A program made the position numbers and the translations under genes. From contig JAFLUQ010000045.1 in assembly GCA_022508735.1 (NCBI GenBank), positions 1 to 15,548 on the forward strand: 15,548 nucleotides of DNA, given 5' to 3'. This document shows positions 5,803-12,235 of this stretch, one piece after another. The notes beneath the pieces were generated by a model, which was not told the DNA's origin, searched no databases, and worked only from the letters and a program-made list of their open reading frames with translations. Within the stretch, counting starts at the first letter, position 1. Each line of letters opens with the position of its first letter. The DNA is from Oscillospiraceae bacterium (lineage in GTDB: Bacteria; Bacillota; Clostridia; UMGS1883).

Positions 5803-8706
5803 TTATTTAACTCCTTTTAACGCAGCAAATAAACTCCTTAACCGTATTTTCACCGTACCCATATTGGTTATCTCGTCGATTTTTATCTGGGTGTATATCT
5901 TGCCCTTTTCCTCGATTATGCGGCGCACCTCGTCGGTGGTGATAGCGTCCACACCGCAGCCGAAGGAAACAAGCTGCACCAGATTGACCTCCGGCCCCTG
6001 CTCGCTGACCCACTTTGCCGCGGCGTACAGCCTTGCATGGTATGTCCACTGATTTAAGACCTGAGTCTCAAAAGGAGAAACATGGGGACTGATGCTGTCT
6101 TCAGTTACCAGGGCTGCGCCCATGTCGCAGATGAGCTTGTCTATTCCGTGGTTTATCTCGGCGTCAATGTGATACGGGCGGCCGCAGAGCACAATTACAG
6201 GCAGCCCCTTTTCCTTTGCAATTTTCAGGAATTCAGCGCCCTTATCGGCAATGCGCTTCATGTGCGCCCGATACTCGCCGTAGGCCGCGTCGGAGGCTTT
6301 TTTTACCTCACCGCGGGTGAATTCCCCAAACTCACGCCTTAGCAGCGCATGAGCGGTCTTCACGAAATCCGCCGGGCGGTGCAGGCCGATGTAGTCGTAT
6401 ATAAATTTCGTGGTGCCCATATTCGTCACATTGGCATTTATGACCTCAGGATAGTAGGCCACTACCGGGCAATTATAGTGATTGCTCGACAAGCCCTCAT
6501 CCAAATTATATGACATGCATGGGTAGAATATGGCATCGCACTTGTCTATGAGCGACTCGATGTGGCCGTGAAGGAGCTTTGCCGGGTAACAAACGGTGTC
6601 CGAAGGAATAGTGTGCTGCCCCTTTAAATACAGGTCACGGTCGCTCTCGGGCGAGGCTATCACCTTAAAGCCCAGCTTTGTGAAGAACGTGTGCCAGAAG
6701 GGGTACAGCTCGCACATATTGAGCCCCATGGGAATACCAATCGTGCCTCGTCTCCCCTCAGCGGGCTTATATGCGGCCAGCAGCTCCCGGTTGTATTCGT
6801 AAAGGTCGTATCTCTCCGTTGACTCTTTTGTTTTAAGCGGTTTTTCACAGCGGTTTCCGGCTATGAAGCGGCGGCCGCCGCCAAAGCTGTTCACCGTCAG
6901 GCGGCAGTGATTCGTGCAGCCGTTACAGGTGACCTGCTTGGTCTCATGAGTAAAGCTCTTAAGGTTTTCTTCACTTATGGTCAAGGACTCTTCGGGCGCG
7001 TTGGCCTTAGCGTAAAGCGCGGCTCCGTAAGCCCCCATAAGACCTGCTATGTTCGGGCGTATAACATCGCGGCCAAGCTCCGTTTCAAAGGCACGGAGCA
7101 CTGCGTCATTAAGGAAGGTGCCGCCCTGCACCACTATGTTTTTGCCGAGGCTGTCAGCGCTGACCGCGCGGATAACCTTATATATAGCGTTCTTTACCAC
7201 GCTCAGGCTCAGCCCGGCGGAGATATTTTCAATTGACGCGCCGTCCTTCTGGGCCTGCTTTACAGAGGAATTCATAAACACCGTGCAGCGTGAGCCGAGG
7301 TCTACAGGCTTGTCGGCTAAGATGCCCTTCTGGGCAAACTCGCTTATGCTGTAGCCCAACGCTCCGGCAAAGGTCTGAAGGAAGGAGCCGCAGCCCGAGG
7401 AACAAGCCTCGTTCAGGAATATGTTGTCAATGGCTCCGCCGCGTATCTTGAAGCACTTGATGTCCTGACCGCCGATGTCGATGATGAAATCCACATCAGG
7501 GTTGAATTTCCGCGCCGCGGTGAAGTGAGCCATTGTCTCAACAAGACCCATATCTAGGCCGAAGGCGTTACGGGTAATTTCCTCGCCGTAGCCGGTGGAG
7601 GCCGAGGCGTTTATTTTCAGATTCGGATATTTTTCGTAAAATTTGAGCAGGAAGTCACGAAGCAGCGGAATGGGATTGCCGCTGTTTGGCATATAGTCCG
7701 CATGGAATATGTCGCCGTTTTCGTCCAGCACTACGGCCTTAAGGGTGGTGCTTCCGGCGTCCACACCCAGATACGCCTCCTTAGGCGCGGGGTTGTTCAC
7801 TATTGGTATTCCCGCCGCCGCGTGGCGCGCTTTGAATTTTTCGTAGTCTGCCTCGTCTTCAAACAGACGCGGGCAGCTTTTATAGGTCTCGCCTGCGGCG
7901 TAACGGCCTACAGATTCTATGGCATCACTGAGGCGCACAGCCTTGGCAGTCGGCGACAGGGCCGCACCCATCGCCACGAAGTAAAGGGAATTATCGGGGC
8001 ACACTCCCGCCTGGCCGAGCTGACGGTCGAAGGCTGCGCGCAGCTCGCTTAAGAAGGTCAGCGGGCCGCCTAAGTATACGACCGTACCCTCGATCTCGCG
8101 CCCCTGAGCAAGGCCTGCTATAGTTTGATTGACCACGGCCGCAAATATGCTGGCTGAAATATCAGCCTTATTTGCTCCCTGATTGAGCAGCGGCTGGATG
8201 TCGCTCTTTGCAAAGACTCCGCAGCGTGAGGCTATTGTGTATATTTTCTCATAGCTCTTGGCTATCTCGTTCATTTCGTCGGGACTGATGGCCAAAAGGG
8301 TAGACATCTGGTCGATAAAGGCCCCTGTGCCGCCGGCACAGCTTCCGTTCATGCGCACCTCCATGCCTCCGTCCAGAAACAGTATCTTCGCATCCTCTCC
8401 GCCCAGCTCGATAACCACGTCTGCCGAGGGAATAAAACGCTTAACAGCGGTTCTGGTGGCATATACCTCCTGCACAAAGGAAAGCCCGGCATTTTCGGCC
8501 ATACCCATACCGGCGCTGCCGCTTACGGAAAGCAGCATTTCACAGTCGTTAGGGAACAGATCGGACACACGCTGAAGCAGTTCGGCGGTCTTTTCGACGA
8601 TCATGCTGTAGTGCCGGTTGTACTCTTTATACACTATTTTATTGTTCTCGTCCAGCACCACACACTTAAGCGTTGTGCTGCCGACGTCAACTCCTATTCT
8701 CAGCAT
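5803..8706 (-). CDS. Double BadF/BadG-type activase with DUF2229 region
   Basis: A 967-residue protein with two tandem BcrAD/BadFG/HgdC ATPase modules of the ASKHA fold. Module 1 (1-270) has GVDVGSTTLK, ELGGEDAK and cysteines 123 (NGSCAGGTGAF) and 162 (SRCGVFAKSD). Module 2 (about 312-568) has GVDAGSTTLK, DIGGQDIK and cysteines 435, 439 and 474. In known activases the two cysteines of each subunit hold a [4Fe-4S] cluster between subunits, and ATP hydrolysis drives a low-potential electron into a dehydratase. A CNGCTNHC cluster (594-601) plus Cys620 follows, then a DUF2229-like region from about 653 (GIPMGLNMCELYPFW, SDTVCYPAKLLHGHI) and a C-terminal segment with CGRPYH and FGCGVD. The ATG is set by AAGGTG 5 nt upstream. 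It is first in the likely operon with the 433-residue protein, walR and walK. Confidence 0.82.
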   Translation of the reverse strand: MLRIGVDVGSTTLKCVVLDENNKIVYKEYNRHYSMIVEKTAELLQRVSDLFPNDCEMLLSVSGSAGMGMAENAGLSFVQEVYATRTAVKRFIPSADVVIELGGEDAKILFLDGGMEVRMNGSCAGGTGAFIDQMSTLLAISPDEMNEIAKSYEKIYTIASRCGVFAKSDIQPLLNQGANKADISASIFAAVVNQTIAGLAQGREIEGTVVYLGGPLTFLSELRAAFDRQLGQAGVCPDNSLYFVAMGAALSPTAKAVRLSDAIESVGRYAAGETYKSCPRLFEDEADYEKFKARHAAAGIPIVNNPAPKEAYLGVDAGSTTLKAVVLDENGDIFHADYMPNSGNPIPLLRDFLLKFYEKYPNLKINASASTGYGEEITRNAFGLDMGLVETMAHFTAARKFNPDVDFIIDIGGQDIKCFKIRGGAIDNIFLNEACSSGCGSFLQTFAGALGYSISEFAQKGILADKPVDLGSRCTVFMNSSVKQAQKDGASIENISAGLSLSVVKNAIYKVIRAVSADSLGKNIVVQGGTFLNDAVLRAFETELGRDVIRPNIAGLMGAYGAALYAKANAPEESLTISEENLKSFTHETKQVTCNGCTNHCRLTVNSFGGGRRFIAGNRCEKPLKTKESTERYDLYEYNRELLAAYKPAEGRRGTIGIPMGLNMCELYPFWHTFFTKLGFKVIASPESDRDLYLKGQHTIPSDTVCYPAKLLHGHIESLIDKCDAIFYPCMSYNLDEGLSSNHYNCPVVAYYPEVINANVTNMGTTKFIYDYIGLHRPADFVKTAHALLRREFGEFTRGEVKKASDAAYGEYRAHMKRIADKGAEFLKIAKEKGLPVIVLCGRPYHIDAEINHGIDKLICDMGAALVTEDSISPHVSPFETQVLNQWTYHARLYAAAKWVSEQGPEVNLVQLVSFGCGVDAITTDEVRRIIEEKGKIYTQIKIDEITNMGTVKIRLRSLFAALKGVK

Positions 8707-8754
8707 TTAATCACCTTATCTCAAAATTGCGCACAATTCAACATCTTATATGTA

Positions 8755-8783
8755 ATTATAACACAATTTCTTTCAAACGTCAA
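8755..8783 (-). promoter_or_regulatory. Promoter of the activase-walRK unit
   Basis: On the minus strand TTGACG (8778-8783), a 17-nt spacer and TATAAT (8755-8760) form a near-perfect sigma-A promoter. The start should fall near 8748, giving a leader of about 40 nt before the ATG at 8706. Confidence 0.8.
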
Positions 8784-8810
8784 TGATAAAATTTGTGAAT
8801 ATAAGGACCC

Positions 8811-8829
8811 TACAAACCGTAGGTTTGTA
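8811..8829. repeat. Perfect palindrome upstream of the activase operon promoter
   Basis: TACAAACC-GTA-GGTTTGTA has 8-bp arms and a 3-nt centre. Centred near -72 of the predicted start of the activase-walRK transcript, it is placed like an upstream activator or operator site. There is no T run after it, so termination is unlikely. Confidence 0.45.
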
Positions 8830-8905
8830 TAGCCACAATGTGAAAAATAAATAAAAAGTAAAATTGGGTATAGCCGTAGTAGCAGATTTATGATATAAGT
8901 ACGAA

Positions 8906-8939
8906 AGACCCATTCTGCCGAACACAGCAGAATGGGTCT
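8906..8939 (-). terminator. 13-bp perfect hairpin, possible weak terminator
   Basis: AGACCCATTCTGC (8906-8918) and its complement (8927-8939) enclose an 8-nt loop. In the minus direction the stem is followed by TTTCGTACTT, an interrupted T run, so it could end the transcript of the 76-residue gene. Confidence 0.45.
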
Positions 8940-8941
8940 CT

Positions 8942-8976
8942 GACAGGCAGAAGACGATTCAATGTCTCCGCCTGTC
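8942..8976. repeat. Second hairpin adjacent to the first
   Basis: GACAGGC (8942-8948) pairs with GCCTGTC (8970-8976), and inside it AGAC (8952-8955) pairs with GTCT (8964-8967). It stands 2 nt from the previous hairpin, giving a two-stem array. Confidence 0.45.
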
Positions 8977-9033
8977 TCACATTCCCAAATAGTTCAAAAG
9001 ATGGTCCTCAGCTACGGAACCAGCCTACAGTAA

Positions 9034-9264
9034 TTAGAACTGCAGTCCATTATATTCGATCTCGTCATATGTTTTTCTAAGATCAATATTCTTTATTTCC
9101 TCATCCTCTGTATCACCAAATACACCAACGTAAAACACATCTCCATTATCGTTTACCAGCTCGCATCTTGACAAGAACTTCTCAGAAATATTTTGATCCG
9201 CTATATACCAAGTAACTATTTCTAAAATATCTTGTTCATTAAATTTAAAAAACTTTCTTTCCAT
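9034..9264 (-). CDS. Orphan 76-residue acidic protein, unknown
   Basis: I do not recognise this protein. The start MERKFFKF at 9264 is chosen because AAGGTGG lies about 8 nt upstream; a longer in-frame version starting at 9303 has no such site. It is soluble, with no signal peptide or membrane segment, acidic in its second half (GDTEDEEIKNIDLRKTYDEIE) and has a predicted helix at 8-25. Its DNA is visibly more AT-rich than rhaM or the operon genes around it, which fits a recent arrival or an accessory gene. It follows rhaM by 58 nt, and I find no promoter in that gap. Size and composition would fit an immunity or antitoxin-like protein, but that is only a guess and no toxin gene is beside it. 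Confidence 0.6.
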   Translation of the reverse strand: MERKFFKFNEQDILEIVTWYIADQNISEKFLSRCELVNDNGDVFYVGVFGDTEDEEIKNIDLRKTYDEIEYNGLQF

Positions 9265-9322
9265 GAATATACCACCTTCAACAGTTTTATCAGGTAGACG
9301 CACAACGGTTACCTATCTTAAC

Positions 9323-9637
9323 TCAGTCCAAATGGAACACCAGATCCAAATCTGTTGAAACAGGGCTGTTGTCGGGGTTTGTGTCCATAATGTCGGCCAT
9401 AAAATCCCACCACTTTCTGTTGATAGGCGTATCTGCTCCTTTGGCCCAAAGCTCTTCATCCTCGATCTCTATGTACCCATAGAGCACCATAGTCTCCTTA
9501 TCGAGAAATATCGAATAATTCCTTCCTCCGTGCTCGTGGATCATGTCGCGCATTTCCGGCCACAGTTCATTGTGACGCTTCTCGTATTCCTCCGCCATAC
9601 CATCGTACAGCTTCATTTTAAAGCCCTTGTGAATCAT
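9323..9637 (-). CDS. rhaM: L-rhamnose mutarotase
   Basis: Cytoplasmic enzyme of 104 residues that interconverts alpha- and beta-L-rhamnose, supplying the form used by L-rhamnose isomerase. It aligns over its full length with E. coli RhaM as I remember it, which is also 104 residues: EEYEKRHNELWPEM carries Tyr18 and the active-site position His22, Tyr41 follows in NYSIFLDK, WW at 76-77 fits the sugar-pocket tryptophans, and NPDNSPVS at 87-94 is the family signature. AGG of GGTAGGAAA serves as the ribosome site. No other rhamnose catabolism gene (rhaA, rhaB, rhaD) is in the window. A terminator lies just upstream and no promoter is visible in the 54-nt gap, so expression may depend on read-through from the LCP gene. 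Confidence 0.92.
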   Translation of the reverse strand: MIHKGFKMKLYDGMAEEYEKRHNELWPEMRDMIHEHGGRNYSIFLDKETMVLYGYIEIEDEELWAKGADTPINRKWWDFMADIMDTNPDNSPVSTDLDLVFHLD

Positions 9638-9661
9638 ATTTATTTCCTACCTTTCTTTTGC

Positions 9662-9687
9662 AAAAGGACGGCCCAAGCCGTCCTTTT
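9662..9687. terminator. Intrinsic terminator after the LCP gene
   Basis: AAAAGGACGGC (9662-9672) pairs perfectly with 9677-9687 over a 4-nt loop, ending in TTTT on the minus strand. It lies 4 nt past the LCP stop codon and before rhaM. Confidence 0.75.
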
Positions 9688-9691
9688 AATT

Positions 9692-10687
9692 TTACTTATT
9701 CGTGCTGACCTTGGCATTGCTGCTGTTGAGCGTATCGCCGTAGCCAAACTCATCCGCCACAAGCTTCTTGGTTTCAGCGAGATTAGGCTCCCAATATGAA
9801 AGACCGCTTATATCGCGGAAACCGCCGGGCACCGTAAAGGTCTCAACGCCGCTGCTGTCTTCGTCTTCTTCGTTGCCGTTATTAGTAGCGTCATAAATAT
9901 TTTTTGCAATTCCGATAGCTTGTGAAATTGACATATCAGTGTCTATATTTTCCTGAACAATGCGGTATATCTCGCCCACCTTAGACAGGGTTGTGGGATT
10001 TGCCTTCTGCTTTATCAGCGCCTTAAGCACATCCTGCTGCACGGCCACACGGTCTATATCACCGTTGGGATAGCGCCGGAAACGCACAAGCTGCTCGGCC
10101 TTGTCGCCGTCCAGATGCTGGAAGCCCTTCTGAAGATCTATGTGCAGATCCTGCCACGGGTCGTCATACTTCATTCTCTGCGGAACGTCGTAATCAAAGC
10201 CCCCGATGGCGTCAATGACCTGACGGAAGGCCGCGAAATTGATGCACACATAGTGATGGATAGGCATTCCCGTGAGCTCTTTGACAGCCCGAATAGCGTA
10301 TTCGTCGCCGCGGTCTCCGCCGCCCTCAGTTTTCTGCATACGGCCGTAGGAATGGGCCGCGTTTATCTTCTCTGTACGGCCATTATAAATGATGTGGGTA
10401 TCACGGGGAATGCTGAGCAGCTTGACCTTGCCGAGCTGCGGGTCAACATGATAAACCATCATAACGTCGGTCAGGCCGCCCTCGGCATCCGTGCCCATGA
10501 GCAGCACGTTATAAGGTGTTTTAGGCGCAAACAAGCCGGTTTCTCTTTCGTCGATCACTGTATTCGCACTGTTTGGCGTGGTCTCAAAGCTCGCAGTAAG
10601 AAACTGTGCGGTGAAAATTCCCGCGGCAGCCGCTGCAAAGAACAAAATTATCACCAACAGCACAGTAAGATATCGTCTGAAGGTCAC
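9692..10687 (-). CDS. LytR-CpsA-Psr (LCP) family cell-wall protein
   Basis: Membrane-anchored transferase family that attaches undecaprenyl-linked polymers (teichoic acids, capsule) to peptidoglycan. Of 331 residues, 5-30 form an N-terminal membrane anchor and the LCP domain spans about 58-235, outside the cell. Visible motifs are LLMGTD (62-67), SIPRDT with Arg95, KINAAHSYG (107-115) and the LVRFRRYPNGDIDRVAVQQ block with Arg202, Arg204, Arg213 and Gln217. Where many LCP proteins have Arg before Ser/Thr-Asp, this one has Leu72-Thr73-Asp74. The C-terminal 60 residues include an acidic linker. Translation starts at GTG (10685-10687) after GAGAGGG, 7 nt away. A strong promoter and a near-match WalR box precede it. 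The exact polymer is unknown. Confidence 0.9.
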   Translation of the reverse strand: MTFRRYLTVLLVIILFFAAAAAGIFTAQFLTASFETTPNSANTVIDERETGLFAPKTPYNVLLMGTDAEGGLTDVMMVYHVDPQLGKVKLLSIPRDTHIIYNGRTEKINAAHSYGRMQKTEGGGDRGDEYAIRAVKELTGMPIHHYVCINFAAFRQVIDAIGGFDYDVPQRMKYDDPWQDLHIDLQKGFQHLDGDKAEQLVRFRRYPNGDIDRVAVQQDVLKALIKQKANPTTLSKVGEIYRIVQENIDTDMSISQAIGIAKNIYDATNNGNEEDEDSSGVETFTVPGGFRDISGLSYWEPNLAETKKLVADEFGYGDTLNSSNAKVSTNK

Positions 10688-10745
10688 TATTAAGCCCTCT
10701 CTCTATGTTGAATTTTATCGAATTTCCTGAGTTTATTCATAAAAA

Positions 10746-10774
10746 AGTATACCATAATGATCAGGTAAAGTCAA
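10746..10774 (-). promoter_or_regulatory. Promoter of the LCP gene
   Basis: On the minus strand TTGACT (10769-10774), a 17-nt spacer and TATACT (10746-10751) make a strong sigma-A promoter, about 60 nt upstream of the GTG start. Confidence 0.8.
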
Positions 10775-10789
10775 CATATATTATCAAAA

Positions 10790-10806
10790 TTTACAAAACT
10801 GAAACA
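10790..10806 (-). promoter_or_regulatory. Near-match WalR box upstream of the LCP promoter
   Basis: The minus strand reads TGTTTC-AGTTT-TGTAAA, matching TGTWAH-N5-TGTWAH at 11 of 12 defined positions with the right spacing. It ends 15 bp upstream of the -35 and just inside the ribF transcript end. The region is AT-rich, so chance is possible. Confidence 0.35.
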
Positions 10807-10807
10807 A

Positions 10808-11674
10808 TTAACACAAAACCCGCTGTGCCTCGGCAGTGTCAGCTGCGATCTGAGAAAACAGCTCATCTACAGAAGAGAATTTTTGCTCCGGGCGCAGAAA
10901 GCGCACGAAATAAACTGTAACCTCTTCTCCGTAAAGGTTGCCGCTGAAGTGTGGGATATGAGTTTCCACGCGCATATTTTTGTCACCAACGGTGGGATTT
11001 ATACCTATATTTGTAACCCCTTTGAGCCTTTTGCCGCCAAATTCCACCCATGTGGCATAAACCCCGCGCGGCAGCTGCACCCGCCACGGCTCGGGATAGA
11101 GATTTATCGTAGGAAAGCCCATAGTCCGGCCCAAGTGCTTCCCCTGTTCAACTACTTTGGTTATGGAATACGGCCTGCCCAACAGCTCCGCTGCGGCCTG
11201 TGTCTCGCCTTTTTCCAGCAAAGTGCGTATCCTGCTGCTGCTTATTGATTCACCGCCGCAGCTCTCCTCCGGGAGCACTGTAACGGAAAGACCGAAGCTA
11301 TCGCCTATAGTCTTAAGGTCTCCGGCTCCTAAAAGGTCGCTGCCAAAGCTGTAGTTATAGCCGCATACGAGGGCCGCGGCCTGCAGCTTTTCTATAAGAA
11401 TTTCTTTTACAAAGGCCTCACCGCTCATTTTAAGCAGCTCCGGCGATGCACTCAGGCTCACGCACTCGGCTCCCATTGAGGCTATGAGCCGTTCTCTTTC
11501 ATTCTTGCTCGTCATATAAGCCACCGGAGCATTAAACAGCACCTCTGCCGGAGCACGGTCAAAGGTAAGGGCAAGGGCGCGCATACCCACCGCCTGCTCC
11601 ACTGCCGTGCGTATAATTTTTTGGTGCGCCAGATGCACTCCGTCAAAGAAGCCCAGCGCGACTGTTGTTTTCAA
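10808..11674 (-). CDS. ribF: Bifunctional riboflavin kinase / FAD synthetase
   Basis: Makes FMN from riboflavin and ATP, then FAD from FMN and ATP. The 288 residues show an N-terminal adenylyltransferase domain (1 to about 160) with GFFDGVHLAHQ (8-18), GYNYSFG (105-111) and SSSRIR (145-150), and a C-terminal flavokinase domain with GRTMGFPTINL (182-192), NIGINPTVG (222-230) and ETHIPHF (237-243), which holds the catalytic Glu position. It starts at TTG (11672-11674) after GGGGAA. It is a little shorter than the usual 300-320 residues because it begins almost at the nucleotide-binding motif. It has its own promoter and a leader with a long hairpin. The gene is single here, with no riboflavin operon nearby; truB, rbfA or rpsO, frequent neighbours elsewhere, are absent. 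Confidence 0.95.
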   Translation of the reverse strand: MKTTVALGFFDGVHLAHQKIIRTAVEQAVGMRALALTFDRAPAEVLFNAPVAYMTSKNERERLIASMGAECVSLSASPELLKMSGEAFVKEILIEKLQAAALVCGYNYSFGSDLLGAGDLKTIGDSFGLSVTVLPEESCGGESISSSRIRTLLEKGETQAAAELLGRPYSITKVVEQGKHLGRTMGFPTINLYPEPWRVQLPRGVYATWVEFGGKRLKGVTNIGINPTVGDKNMRVETHIPHFSGNLYGEEVTVYFVRFLRPEQKFSSVDELFSQIAADTAEAQRVLC

Positions 11675-11701
11675 TGTTATTCCCCGTTTCTAAAAGACGA
11701 A

Positions 11702-11757
11702 TTGCACTGCGATATAATGTTTACTTTCTCAGCAACCATTATATCGCAGCTATGCAA
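11702..11757 (-). repeat. Long hairpin in the ribF 5' leader
   Basis: CTGCGATATAATG (11707-11719) and its perfect complement (11737-11749) flank a 17-nt loop. TTGCA (11702-11706) and TGCAA (11753-11757) extend the stem past a 3-nt bulge. It lies wholly within the predicted ribF leader, about 27 nt before the TTG start, and is followed on the minus strand by TTCGTCTTTT. Confidence 0.6.
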
Positions 11758-11776
11758 GCCTTCGATTTGTAGGGTT

Positions 11777-11805
11777 ATTATACCACCGTTTTCTCTCTTT
11801 TGCAA
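11777..11805 (-). promoter_or_regulatory. Promoter of ribF
   Basis: On the minus strand TTGCAA (11800-11805), a 17-nt spacer and TATAAT (11777-11782). The predicted start near 11770 leaves a leader of about 95 nt. Confidence 0.7.
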
Positions 11806-11820
11806 CAGTTTTCCCAAAGG

Positions 11821-11845
11821 AAATGTTAATAAATATTAATCATTT
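11821..11845. repeat. AT-rich palindrome between divergent promoters
   Basis: AAATG-TTAATA-AA-TATTAA-T-CATTT is nearly symmetric. It lies 15 bp from the ribF -35 and 18 bp from the -35 of the rhodanese operon, where an operator could affect both. It also holds a partial WalR-like TGTTAA half-site. Confidence 0.35.
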
Positions 11846-11863
11846 GCCTATCCCCTAATATTA

Positions 11864-11892
11864 TTGACATTTTAGCGAATTCATGCTATACT
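11864..11892 (+). promoter_or_regulatory. Promoter of the rhodanese-transglutaminase-GH31 operon
   Basis: TTGACA (11864-11869), a 17-nt spacer and TATACT (11887-11892). The predicted start is near 11899, about 28 nt before the rhodanese ATG. Confidence 0.82.
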
Positions 11893-11926
11893 TTTATCAT
11901 ACATAAAGAAAAAGGGAGACCAAAAA

Positions 11927-12235
11927 ATGCACAAAAAAATAACCCCCGAAAGGGCGAAGGAAATAATAGACAGCACTGACTGCACCATTCTTGACGTTCG
12001 CACCGAAGATGAGTTTGTGCTTGGGCATTTGGAAAACTCGATTTGCATTCCCGTTGACGACCTGCCCTCGAGGCTCGATGAGCTGCCTGACAGATCGGCC
12101 ACTATACTCATTTGCTGCCGCAGCGGTAAGAGCAGCGCCATCGCGGCGGAATATCTGGACGGAAAGGGCTACGAAAATGTGTATGACTTTGGCGGCCTGC
12201 TCTCATGGAGGTACGGTTATGTGGAATGGGATTAA
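11927..12235 (+). CDS. Single-domain rhodanese-like protein
   Basis: Cytoplasmic sulfurtransferase-type protein of 102 residues, the size of stand-alone rhodaneses such as GlpE and PspE. It has LDVRTEDEF with GHLENSICIPV (the CH2A-like region, residues 22-43) and the active-site loop ICCRSGKSS, in which Cys64 begins CRSGKS and is the expected persulfide-carrying residue; Cys63 is an extra neighbour. It ends soon after the usual GG-x-x-x-W motif (GGLLSW, 88-93). The ATG has an AGGGAG site 8 nt upstream. Its last 17 nt overlap the next gene, so the two are translationally coupled. Its sulfur acceptor is unknown, and coupling to a secreted protein and a glycosidase gives no obvious clue. Confidence 0.9.
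   Translation: MHKKITPERAKEIIDSTDCTILDVRTEDEFVLGHLENSICIPVDDLPSRLDELPDRSATILICCRSGKSSAIAAEYLDGKGYENVYDFGGLLSWRYGYVEWD
12207..12211 (+). promoter_or_regulatory. Ribosome site deciding the transglutaminase-like gene start
   Basis: GGAGG inside the end of the rhodanese gene lies 7 nt before the ATG at 12219. This, with the signal peptide that begins there, fixes the start rather than the longer open frame reaching back to 11991. Confidence 0.75.

Larger units (their letters stand above)
8707..9033. other. Intergenic region with promoter, palindrome and two hairpins
   Basis: These 327 bases hold no credible gene. They contain the minus-strand promoter at 8755-8783, a perfect palindrome at 8811-8829, an AT-rich spacer, and two adjacent hairpins at 8906-8939 and 8942-8976. 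GTATAGCC occurs twice (8827-8834 and 8868-8875). I see nothing clear in 8977-9033. Confidence 0.6.

Noticed and set aside
8751..8783. WalR box (autoregulation) at the activase-walRK promoter
   Set aside because: A single TGTAAT is present but no second half-site at 5-nt spacing, so the sequence does not support WalR control of its own operon there.
8811..8976. CRISPR array
   Set aside because: The repeats are inverted pairs forming hairpins, not regularly spaced direct repeats with unique spacers.
11675..11770. FMN riboswitch in front of ribF
   Set aside because: The leader is only about 95 nt, is dominated by a single long stem and lacks the conserved FMN-aptamer segments I would expect.
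11824..11840. WalR box upstream of the rhodanese operon
   Set aside because: TGTTAA-TAAAT-ATTAAT matches only 10 of 12 positions, with the second half lacking TG, and lies in an AT-rich palindrome.
11991..12218. Extension of the transglutaminase-like gene upstream to 11991
   Set aside because: This part lies out of frame over the rhodanese gene; the GGAGG site and signal peptide place the start at 12219.
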